Assembly: GCA_029549705.1 (NCBI GenBank)
Contig: JAKPIR010000345.1
Coordinates: 1 to 6,441 of the forward strand
Origin: Pseudomonadota bacterium
GTDB lineage: Bacteria; Pseudomonadota; Gammaproteobacteria; Burkholderiales; Methylophilaceae
Length of the DNA: 6,441 nucleotides
Reading direction: 5' to 3'
The stretch's first letter is position 1. Every line of letters starts with the position of its first letter. Both the position numbers and the translations under genes were made by a program. Under the pieces are notes generated by a model. It saw only the letters and a program-made list of their open reading frames with translations, made no database searches and was not told the origin of the DNA. This document shows positions 1-5,281 of the stretch, one piece after another.

Positions 1-1
1 G

Positions 2-52
2 GTGTTAGTATTGATGGGGGCTTTCAATTTTGTAAAACATCCTGCAAGGTAA
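2..52 (+). CDS. Possible 3' tail of an upstream gene (partial)
   Basis: An open frame enters from the left edge and stops with TAA at 50-52, five bases before the ccoG start. The 16 visible residues are hydrophobic and then basic (VLVLMGAFNFVKHPAR), which would fit the end of a membrane segment with a short positively charged cytoplasmic tail. A second frame is also open until TAA at 55-57 and would encode a less membrane-like tail, so the assignment is uncertain. By context it could belong to the cbb3 oxidase cluster that usually precedes ccoG, but the residues do not resemble the cytochrome c end of CcoP as I know it. No function is assigned. Confidence 0.3.
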   Translation: MLVLMGAFNFVKHPAR

Positions 53-57
53 GTTAA

Positions 58-1551
58 ATGAGCGAAAAGCCTACGAGTAATGTCAATTCAACAAAAGTTG
101 AAGAAACCAAAGTGCCCCTAGAAGATGTCATGATTTCTCTATATGCATCGCAGGAGAAAATTTATCCGCGTAGCGTATCAGGTTTTTTTACTAGTTGGCG
201 TTGGGTCATGATATGGGCTACACAACTCTTTTTCTATGGCGTACCTTGGATTAACTGGGGGAGTCGTCAGGCCTTACTTTTTGATTTAGAAGCAAGACGG
301 TTCTATATTTTCAATTTAGTCTTTTATCCGCAGGACTTAATTTATCTTACCGCAATCCTTATTATTTCAGCTTTATCACTGTTCCTTTTTACTGCAGTGG
401 CAGGTCGCCTGTGGTGCGGTTACGCATGCCCGCAAACTGTTTATACCGAGATATTTTTATGGATAGAACGGAAAATTGAAGGTGACCGGGCGGCCAGAAT
501 GAAGTTGGATGCTGCGCCTATGTCGGCTAATAAGGCGTTTAGAAAAACAGCCAAGCAGGTTGCTTGGATTGTATTTGCATTATGGACAGGGTTTACTTTT
601 GTCGGTTACTTCACACCAATTCGTGAACTCGCTACCGAAGTGCTGGCGAATAATTTAGGCCCTTGGCAGACATTCTGGATATTATTTTACGGCTTTGCTA
701 CTTATGGTAATGCGGGGTATATGCGTGAGCAAGTGTGTAAGTACATGTGTCCTTATGCACGTTTTCAAAGCGCGATGTTTGATGATGATACTTTGATTGT
801 CACCTACGATGAGGCGCGTGGGGAACCACGTGGTAGTCGTTCTCGCAAAGCGGAAGTGAACCGGGCTAAAAGCTCTGATAAGCAATTAGGGGCTTGTATA
901 GACTGTACGTTATGCGTGCAAGTGTGCCCCACCGGCATTGATATTCGCAAAGGATTGCAATATGAGTGCATCGGCTGTGGGGCTTGTGCAGACGTGTGCG
1001 ATACCGTGATGGATAAAATGGGTTACGAGCGTGGGCTAGTGAAATACTCAACGCAAAATGCGGTTACCAACAATTGGTCACGTCAGCAAATGATACAGCG
1101 CGTATTCCGTCCGCGCGTGCTAATTTACTCGGCGGTATTATTGGCTTTGATTGTGGCTGTGGTTGCAAGTTTGTGGTTAAGAACGCCCTTCAGGGTGAAC
1201 GTGATGCGCGATGGCGTGATGGCGCGGCTGAGTGATGATGGTAAAATTGAAAACGTGTACCGCCTGCAAATTATGAACGGCACTGAAACCACGCAGCATT
1301 ATGTGTTAAATGTGACGGGCCTAAAAGATGTGGAAATAGAGACAGAAGCCACCAAGGATGTCGAAGGTGATGATGAACATCATCTAAAATCAATTGCAGT
1401 GAAGCCTGCTGAATCACGCTCAGTGATTGTTGACTTAAAAATACCTGATGGCACGCTGGATTCTGGCTCGCATAAAATTAAGTTTGAGATTCAGTCATTA
1501 GAAGGTCAGCAGACAGTAACAGAGAAGTCTGTATTTCTAGTGCCGCGCTAG
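58..1551 (+). CDS. ccoG: CcoG (FixG/RdxA) cbb3 oxidase accessory iron-sulfur membrane protein
   Basis: This 497-residue protein has the full CcoG architecture. There are membrane segments near residues 47-67, 92-113, 167-185, 203-216 and 354-374. Conserved cysteine pairs lie in WCGYACP (C120, C124) and VCKYMCP (C227, C231). Two ferredoxin-like 4Fe-4S motifs follow: C280, C283, C286, C290 and C304, C307, C310, C314. After the last membrane segment, a periplasmic beta-sandwich-like domain (about 378-497) matches the FixG C-terminal region. CcoG family members act in the membrane in cbb3-type cytochrome oxidase assembly and are implicated in copper reduction for the CuB centre. The ATG at 58 is preceded by AAGG at 46-49 and gives the usual length. 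fixH follows after 50 bases, so the two are probably cotranscribed. The family call is very secure; the exact biochemical role in this organism is inferred. Confidence 0.96.
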   Translation: MSEKPTSNVNSTKVEETKVPLEDVMISLYASQEKIYPRSVSGFFTSWRWVMIWATQLFFYGVPWINWGSRQALLFDLEARRFYIFNLVFYPQDLIYLTAILIISALSLFLFTAVAGRLWCGYACPQTVYTEIFLWIERKIEGDRAARMKLDAAPMSANKAFRKTAKQVAWIVFALWTGFTFVGYFTPIRELATEVLANNLGPWQTFWILFYGFATYGNAGYMREQVCKYMCPYARFQSAMFDDDTLIVTYDEARGEPRGSRSRKAEVNRAKSSDKQLGACIDCTLCVQVCPTGIDIRKGLQYECIGCGACADVCDTVMDKMGYERGLVKYSTQNAVTNNWSRQQMIQRVFRPRVLIYSAVLLALIVAVVASLWLRTPFRVNVMRDGVMARLSDDGKIENVYRLQIMNGTETTQHYVLNVTGLKDVEIETEATKDVEGDDEHHLKSIAVKPAESRSVIVDLKIPDGTLDSGSHKIKFEIQSLEGQQTVTEKSVFLVPR

Positions 1552-1601
1552 TCAGCGTAATATTCTTAAGCATTGATCGTCACAAACAAAAAGGAAAGAG
1601 C

Positions 1602-1874
1602 ATGGAAAAACTAGATACCAAACCATGGTGGCGTTACGGCTACGTTTGGTTTTTAATGGCGGGGCCGTTTATTGTGATTATTGCTGGCTTTATAACGGCG
1701 TATCTTGCAATTACCCGGCCAGATCCTGTCATTGATGATAATTACTACCGTAATGGGATTGAAATCAACAAAACACTGAATGAAAAACGCGACAGTTTAG
1801 CGCCAGCGGGGCAAGCCAGAAATCATGCGGCAACAGGCATCAAACCCACGCAAAACGCACCTGTACAACCATAA
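1602..1874 (+). CDS. fixH: Short FixH/CcoH-like membrane protein of cbb3 oxidase assembly
   Basis: This is a 90-residue protein with one transmembrane helix (about residues 14-37) and a short polar tail. The stretch DPVIDDNYYRNGIEINKTL (41-59) just after the helix is the hallmark of the FixH/CcoH family, in which a D-x-YY-x-x-G-x-x-IN pattern recurs. The family associates with the cbb3 oxidase and supports its assembly or stability. A strong ribosome site (AAGGAAAG, 1591-1598) lies three bases before the ATG. The protein is short: longer FixH proteins carry a periplasmic beta domain of roughly 80 more residues, while this one ends in a low-complexity, Pro/Ala/Asn-rich tail. Short versions are known in this context, so truncation is possible but not required. 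Neither ccoI (copper ATPase) nor ccoS follows. Confidence 0.88.
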   Translation: MEKLDTKPWWRYGYVWFLMAGPFIVIIAGFITAYLAITRPDPVIDDNYYRNGIEINKTLNEKRDSLAPAGQARNHAATGIKPTQNAPVQP

Positions 1875-1893
1875 AAGATTGCTGAGAAACGGC

Positions 1894-1955
1894 CGAGAAA
1901 AATTTTATGCCCTGCGAGCCTTTGTTTATAAGGCTCACAGGGCATCGAAAAAGGT
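1894..1955 (+). repeat. Palindromic dispersed repeat, copy 1 (terminator-like hairpin)
   Basis: Arms 1907-1922 (ATGCCCTGCGAGCCTT) and 1930-1945 (AAGGCTCACAGGGCAT) pair over 16 positions with one mismatch around a 7-base loop (TGTTTAT). The same core, with similar flanks (CGAG plus A-run on the left, AAAAAGGT on the right), recurs at 5137-5199 in the same orientation. By position it could end the ccoG-fixH transcript, but no T-run follows the stem on the plus strand. A T-run follows it only on the minus strand, where no gene reads through. I therefore call it a repeat first and a possible terminator second. Confidence 0.75.
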
Positions 1956-1986
1956 TGTAGTGTTTTTATTGGAAATTTTGCTAAAA

Positions 1987-2010
1987 AAACACCAATTCAG
2001 CAAGGTGTTT
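1987..2010. repeat. Small inverted repeat in the fixH-ubiM gap
   Basis: AAACACC at 1987-1993 and GGTGTTT at 2004-2010 form a perfect 7-bp stem with a 10-base loop. It is preceded by an A-run on the plus strand, so read on the minus strand it would be a stem followed by T's, a weak intrinsic-terminator shape. No minus-strand gene is seen that would use it. It may be part of the ubiM upstream control region, about 60 bases before the start codon. Its role is unknown. Confidence 0.4.
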
Positions 2011-2071
2011 GTGCATTGATATTCTGTTGCAATGTAGACCCAATTTTGTATCACTTCTGAAAGTAATCACG

Positions 2072-3250
2072 ATGACAACTCATGTGGATATTGCGGTTAT
2101 CGGTGCCGGGCCAGCAGGCTTATGTTTAGCTAAATCGCTTGCTGATACCGGCCTGTCAGTGATGTTAATTGAGCGGCAGAGTGAAGCGGCCATTGCAGAC
2201 CCTGCTTTTGACGGGCGTGAAATTGCAATCACGCATCATTCCGCTAATTTGATGCAGGCGCTAGGGTTGTGGGCGCATATTGAACCGCAAGCCATTTCAC
2301 CGTTGCGCGATGCGCGTGTTTTAAATGGCACCTCCTTGTTCTCGCTAAAATTTAGCCACACCGAAACGAAGCAGTCTGAGTTGGGCTTTCTCATTGCAAA
2401 TCATCATATTCGCAAGGCCGCATATGAAGTAGTAAAAGACTGCCCTGCAGTCAATTTATGCACGGATGCACAGGTAAAAAACTTAGTAGCCAATAAAGAC
2501 AATGTCAGCATCACATTGGCAGATGGAAAAACAATACAGGCTAAATTGTTAGTGGGCGCGGACAGCCGTTTTTCTGAAACACGACGTGCCATGGGCATTG
2601 CCGCAGACATGCATGATTTTGGCAAAACCATGATGGTGTGCGTGATGGAACACACAGTTTCACATGAACACACCGCTTGGGAATGGTTTGACTACGGGCA
2701 AACGCTCGCGCTATTACCCATGAATGGTCTACGTTCTTCAGTTGTTGTTACCTTGCCGCCCAATGAAATCGCACGTTTAATGCATGCGCCGGCGGATGAA
2801 TTCAGTCAAGAGATGGCAGCGCGCTTTCAACACCGATTAGGCGCCATGCAACTTGCCTCAACCCGGCACGCATATCCGCTCGTTACTACGTACGCAAAAA
2901 GAATGATTGGCCAGCGATTTGCACTAGTGGGTGACGCCGCAGTCGGCATGCACCCAGTGACCGCGCATGGTTTTAATTTTGGTTTAAAAGGTGTTGAGAC
3001 GCTATCTAGAGAAATTAAATTGGCAGCATCGCTAGGGCACGATATAGGCAGCAACAGCCTACTCATGCGTTATGAAAGAACCCATCGGCGTGACACGCGC
3101 CCGCTGTTTATGGCAACGCATGCCATTGCAAAGCTGTATACCAGTGAAATATTACCGGCCCGATTACTCCGCGCAGGTGCGCTACGATTAGGAAGTCGTG
3201 TTAAGCCATTCAAACATGCGGTAGGCGCAATGCTGGCCGATGCCCGCTAA
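2072..3250 (+). CDS. ubiM: UbiM-like FAD-dependent ubiquinone-biosynthesis hydroxylase (UbiH/UbiF/UbiM family)
   Basis: This 392-residue flavin monooxygenase should hydroxylate the ring of a ubiquinone precursor using NAD(P)H and O2. The FAD-binding GxGxxG is at the N-terminus (G11, G13, G16, in VIGAGPAG). A GADSRFSETRR segment (162-172) matches the family's second FAD/NADPH motif. FALVGDAAVGMHPVTAHGFN (283-302) is the GD motif plus the UbiH/COQ6-type signature. The segments FDGREIA, DSRFSETRR, MHDFGKT and MHPVTAHGFN resemble UbiM (the Neisseria-type enzyme) more than UbiH or UbiF, as recalled rather than aligned. UbiM enzymes are known for C5 hydroxylation and, in some species, for several ring positions. 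The start at 2072 was chosen because the fold begins right after it; an in-frame ATG at 2009 would add 21 residues of non-family sequence. The ribosome site is weak (GAAAG, 2058-2062). It sits alone in its transcription unit. Confidence 0.87.
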   Translation: MTTHVDIAVIGAGPAGLCLAKSLADTGLSVMLIERQSEAAIADPAFDGREIAITHHSANLMQALGLWAHIEPQAISPLRDARVLNGTSLFSLKFSHTETKQSELGFLIANHHIRKAAYEVVKDCPAVNLCTDAQVKNLVANKDNVSITLADGKTIQAKLLVGADSRFSETRRAMGIAADMHDFGKTMMVCVMEHTVSHEHTAWEWFDYGQTLALLPMNGLRSSVVVTLPPNEIARLMHAPADEFSQEMAARFQHRLGAMQLASTRHAYPLVTTYAKRMIGQRFALVGDAAVGMHPVTAHGFNFGLKGVETLSREIKLAASLGHDIGSNSLLMRYERTHRRDTRPLFMATHAIAKLYTSEILPARLLRAGALRLGSRVKPFKHAVGAMLADAR

Positions 3251-4095
3251 GGATTCACAAAAACGTTAAGCCCGAGTTCACGAATTCGGTTCGCCACGTT
3301 TTTCAGCCAATCTGCTGAAAGGCGGCTTAGTCTTGGCGCTTCAGCTTGGTAAGAGGGTCTGGCCAAACCGTAAAGATGCACGCCTGCAATGACTTCCTTA
3401 ACTTGGCTGATTAACGTCAAATAATCGGCAATATCTTGCGCTGTAGGCGGCAGACCGTCGAGTGCGAACATGCAGGTCTGAATATAGGTAGGGCAGGCTG
3501 CCGCACATTTTTTTAGGCGTTCAAGATGGCTATGCGGGCTGAGATTCACATCATTGATGCGCGCAATGCCTTCTTTTGTTCCCGCATCAAGCTTAAACCA
3601 AACCTCACCATTGCATTGCGCTAGATGCTGCATGCTCGTGATGATGCTCGGTTTATCCATCAAACTGCCATTGGTGATGAGCCGTATTTTGATTTTTCCA
3701 ATCAAATCAAAGTCGCGCAGGATTTTCTCTACAAGTAACAGCACTTCCGGAAATTCTTTAGCACTAGTGGGTTCGCCATTGCCAGAGAATGCAATGTCCA
3801 TTAACTGTCGATCTGCTTCGGCCACGTGGCGCAACATAAAGTCACCATGTAAGATGTCGTGCAGAAAAGTACGCAACTCTTGTTCAAGTATGCTTAACTC
3901 AATAGGCGGAGGTGTGCCGCGTGTGAGATTTGGCACACTGCAATAAACACAGCGCCAGTTACAGGCATTGTTAGTGTTCAGATTAATGCCAATCGATACG
4001 CCGCCAGCCCGTCGCGAGACTACCGGGTATACATATTTCAAGCCGCTGACATCGCGGTTGTGGTCAACTACCGTAAGAAATTTATCTTTGGACAT
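3247..4095 (-). CDS. Radical SAM protein, TYW1/MoaA-like (COG0731 type), function unknown
   Basis: This 282-residue protein carries the radical SAM cluster motif CNWRCVYC (C45, C49, C52), which binds a 4Fe-4S cluster and S-adenosylmethionine. It also has a glycine-rich FSGNGEPT motif (103-110) and an RLITNGS strand (138-144), both typical of the MoaA/TYW1-like branch. The preceding GGVSIGINLNTNNACNW stretch resembles a proteobacterial family usually annotated only as 'radical SAM protein'. Further cysteines occur at 161, 197, 201 and 208, but no clear second-cluster (SPASM) motif is visible. Substrate and product are unknown; the TYW1-like motifs do not show that it makes wyosine. It follows fnr on the same strand after 30 bases, so it is probably cotranscribed with it. 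No ribosome site is visible before the ATG, which lies three bases past a hairpin. Its stop overlaps that of the convergent ubiM. Confidence 0.88.
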   Translation of the reverse strand: MSKDKFLTVVDHNRDVSGLKYVYPVVSRRAGGVSIGINLNTNNACNWRCVYCSVPNLTRGTPPPIELSILEQELRTFLHDILHGDFMLRHVAEADRQLMDIAFSGNGEPTSAKEFPEVLLLVEKILRDFDLIGKIKIRLITNGSLMDKPSIITSMQHLAQCNGEVWFKLDAGTKEGIARINDVNLSPHSHLERLKKCAAACPTYIQTCMFALDGLPPTAQDIADYLTLISQVKEVIAGVHLYGLARPSYQAEAPRLSRLSADWLKNVANRIRELGLNVFVNP

Positions 4096-4098
4096 TAT

Positions 4099-4116
4099 CG
4101 AATAAAAGATTATTCG
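4099..4116 (-). repeat. Hairpin directly before the radical SAM start codon
   Basis: Inverted arms 4099-4105 (CGAATAA) and 4110-4116 (TTATTCG) give a perfect 7-bp stem with a 4-base loop. In the minus-strand transcript it ends three bases before the ATG of the radical SAM gene, taking up the place where a ribosome site would be. The stem is AU-rich and only moderately stable. It may affect translation start or be a remnant of the fnr 3' end processing region. It shares two bases with the adjacent 18-bp palindrome. Confidence 0.55.
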
Positions 4117-4132
4117 CTTAAACGTTTAAGCG
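4115..4132. repeat. Perfect 18-bp palindrome at the fnr 3' end
   Basis: CGCTTAAACGTTTAAGCG reads identically on both strands with no central spacer. It covers the last two codons and the stop of fnr plus the first bases of the gap to the radical SAM gene. With no loop it is a poor RNA hairpin but a plausible site for a dimeric DNA-binding protein. A related half, CGCTTAA, also occurs at 4948-4954 upstream of fnr. No known regulator is recognised. Confidence 0.6.
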
Positions 4133-4896
4133 CAAGTTTGGGCGTTGAAAATTTTCTTCAGTGCATCGGGGTTGAGGATTTTCACGTAGCGTTGTTTCAC
4201 TTCAATGATGCCGTCTTCGCTGAATTTTGAAAAAGTGCGGCTGACGGTTTCTAACTTCATGCCTAAATAACTGCCAATTTCTTCACGCGTCATTCTGAGT
4301 GTGAGCTCAGATTGTGAAAAACCGCGTGCATGTAAGCGCTGGACTAAATTTAACAAAAATGCAGCCAAACGCTCTTCAGCCCGCATATTGCCGAGCAACA
4401 TCATGACGCCATTTTCACGCACAATTTCACGGCTCATGATTTTGTGTACATGGCGTTGCAATACCGGAAATTCGCGCGATAAATCTTCAACATCAGCAAA
4501 CGGCATCACGCAGACTTCCGCGTCTTCAAGTGCGATAGCGCTGCAGTTGTGATGATCACTGACAATGCCATCTAAGCCCATAATTTCGCCCGCCATTTGA
4601 AAGCCGGTGACTTGTTCGCGACCATCTTCGGTTGAAACGCAGGTTTTAAAAAAGCCCGTACGAATCGCATAGAGCGACTTAAAAGCGTCTCCGGTGCTGA
4701 ATAGCTTTTCGCCCTGTTTGATTTTGCGGCGCTTTTCAACCACCTCATCTAACCGATGCAAGTCTTCAGGATTAAACCCAATGGGCATACAAAGCTCACG
4801 CAAGTTGCAATTTGAACACGCTACTTTAATGGTAGGTAGGGCCTTAGCGGGTGTGGCCAAATCTTGCGGTGAGTCAGAAGAAATCTCTAGGTTCAT
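4126..4896 (-). CDS. fnr: FNR-type oxygen-sensing transcription regulator (CRP/FNR family)
   Basis: This 256-residue protein matches FNR in length and order of parts. The N-terminal CSNCNLRELC gives C27, C30 and C36, and C118 (HHNCSA) supplies the fourth ligand for the oxygen-labile 4Fe-4S cluster. A cyclic-nucleotide-binding-like beta barrel (about 45-140) and a long dimerisation helix (about 145-170) follow. The family segment AEERLAAFLLNL is at 173-184. The helix-turn-helix contains ETVSR (E216, S219, R220), the residues that in E. coli FNR read TTGATNNNNATCAA. The protein should therefore be active without oxygen and recognise the classic FNR box, which is present upstream of hemN. The start at 4896 is the only Met before the cysteine cluster; no clear ribosome site precedes it. 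The radical SAM gene lies 30 bases downstream on the same strand. Names such as anr or fnrL would be equivalent. Confidence 0.96.
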   Translation of the reverse strand: MNLEISSDSPQDLATPAKALPTIKVACSNCNLRELCMPIGFNPEDLHRLDEVVEKRRKIKQGEKLFSTGDAFKSLYAIRTGFFKTCVSTEDGREQVTGFQMAGEIMGLDGIVSDHHNCSAIALEDAEVCVMPFADVEDLSREFPVLQRHVHKIMSREIVRENGVMMLLGNMRAEERLAAFLLNLVQRLHARGFSQSELTLRMTREEIGSYLGMKLETVSRTFSKFSEDGIIEVKQRYVKILNPDALKKIFNAQTCA

Positions 4897-4917
4897 GGTT
4901 GTGCGATAAGCTGGCTT

Positions 4918-4938
4918 TTGACAAAGTTGTCAACTATA
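4918..4938 (-). promoter_or_regulatory. Candidate fnr promoter with overlapping inverted repeat
   Basis: On the minus strand a TATAGT hexamer (4938 to 4933, five of six matches to the -10 consensus) would start transcription near 4926, about 30 bases before the fnr ATG; its -35 match is poor. Overlapping it is the inverted repeat TTGACA-AAGT-TGTCAA (4918-4933), which would cover the -10 edge and start point and so suggests an operator. The outer TTGAC/GTCAA halves resemble FNR-family half-sites but are six bases apart instead of four, so I do not call it an FNR box. The same TTGACA could instead be a -35 element, though no good -10 follows it. Confidence 0.4.
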
Positions 4939-5136
4939 TAAGCATAACGCTTAAGTGGCTTTGTTGCTAGTCATAGACATGATTAATTCATGCTGACGCA
5001 TAGGAATCTAAGCGCCATAAAATGATAAGGTTTGGAGAAGATTTGCTAGTCAATCACTATGCTTCATAGCAAAATAAAGATGCAGGCTAAGCTATTGAGA
5101 AAAATTCAATGGAATAATAAGCACTAAAAAATTACA
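4939..5136. other. Non-coding stretch of the divergent fnr/hemN region
   Basis: The gap between the divergent fnr and hemN starts is 385 bases (4897-5281). Apart from the elements listed separately, this AT-rich part holds no convincing gene. I see only small inverted repeats, such as CATGA/TCATG at 4978-4992 and ATTGA/TCAAT around 5094-5110, and a 15-codon open frame from 5022 without a ribosome site. A small RNA cannot be excluded from sequence alone. Confidence 0.6.
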
Positions 5137-5199
5137 CGAGTAAAAAATACTGCCCTGCAAGCCTTATAAATAAAGCCTTGCAGGCCGATGCAAAAAGGT
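5137..5199 (+). repeat. Palindromic dispersed repeat, copy 2
   Basis: Arms 5154-5165 (CCTGCAAGCCTT) and 5173-5184 (AAGCCTTGCAGG) form a 12-position stem with one C-C mismatch and a 7-base loop (ATAAATA). The left arm TGCCCTGC-AGCCTT, the left flank (CGAG then an A-run) and the right flank AAAAAGGT match copy 1 at 1894-1955 in the same orientation: 23 of the first 29 positions agree by hand alignment. It lies just upstream of the FNR box, between two divergent genes, where a terminator would have no gene to serve. Confidence 0.75.
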
Positions 5200-5211
5200 A
5201 TGTAAACTCAT

Positions 5212-5225
5212 TTGATTTGCATCAA
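5212..5225 (+). promoter_or_regulatory. Perfect FNR box upstream of hemN
   Basis: TTGAT-TTGC-ATCAA matches the FNR consensus TTGAT-N4-ATCAA at all ten defined positions. Its centre (5218.5) lies 41.5 bases before a start point expected near 5260 from the -10-like hexamer at 5248-5253, the classic spacing for activation by FNR. It predicts that hemN is switched on when oxygen is low by the FNR encoded next door. Confidence 0.9.
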
Positions 5226-5247
5226 AGTTTTTTATTGAGAAAACTGG

Positions 5248-5271
5248 CATATTGGCACGCTAGATTAGGAG
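5248..5271 (+). promoter_or_regulatory. hemN -10 element and ribosome site
   Basis: CATATT at 5248-5253 matches the -10 consensus at four of six positions and lacks a good -35, as expected for an FNR-activated promoter. TAGATT at 5261-5266 is an alternative, but it would put the FNR box near -54.5. AGGAG at 5267-5271 is a good ribosome site ten bases before the ATG at 5282 and supports that start. Confidence 0.5.
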
Positions 5272-5281
5272 TGGTTTCGAG

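Noticed and set aside
1573..1586. FNR-like sequence TTGAT-CGTC-ACAAA between ccoG and fixH
   Set aside because: The second half matches ATCAA poorly (three of five) and the site lies inside a likely operon 16 bases before the fixH start, with no promoter around it.
1825..2019. 64-codon plus-strand open frame overlapping the fixH end and repeat copy 1
   Set aside because: It starts inside fixH in another frame, is rich in Lys/Arg as expected from AT-rich non-coding DNA, and runs through the palindrome.
2009..2071. In-frame upstream start that would lengthen UbiM by 21 residues
   Set aside because: The added residues are not FAD-fold sequence and the family begins at the ATG at 2072.
5022..5069. 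15-codon open frame (MIRFGEDLLVNHYAS) in the fnr-hemN gap
   Set aside because: It is too short, lacks a ribosome site and resembles nothing I know.
5095..5109. TTGA...TCAA inverted repeat in the fnr-hemN gap
   Set aside because: The halves are separated by seven bases, one more than in an FNR box, and the region is AT-rich, so it is probably chance.
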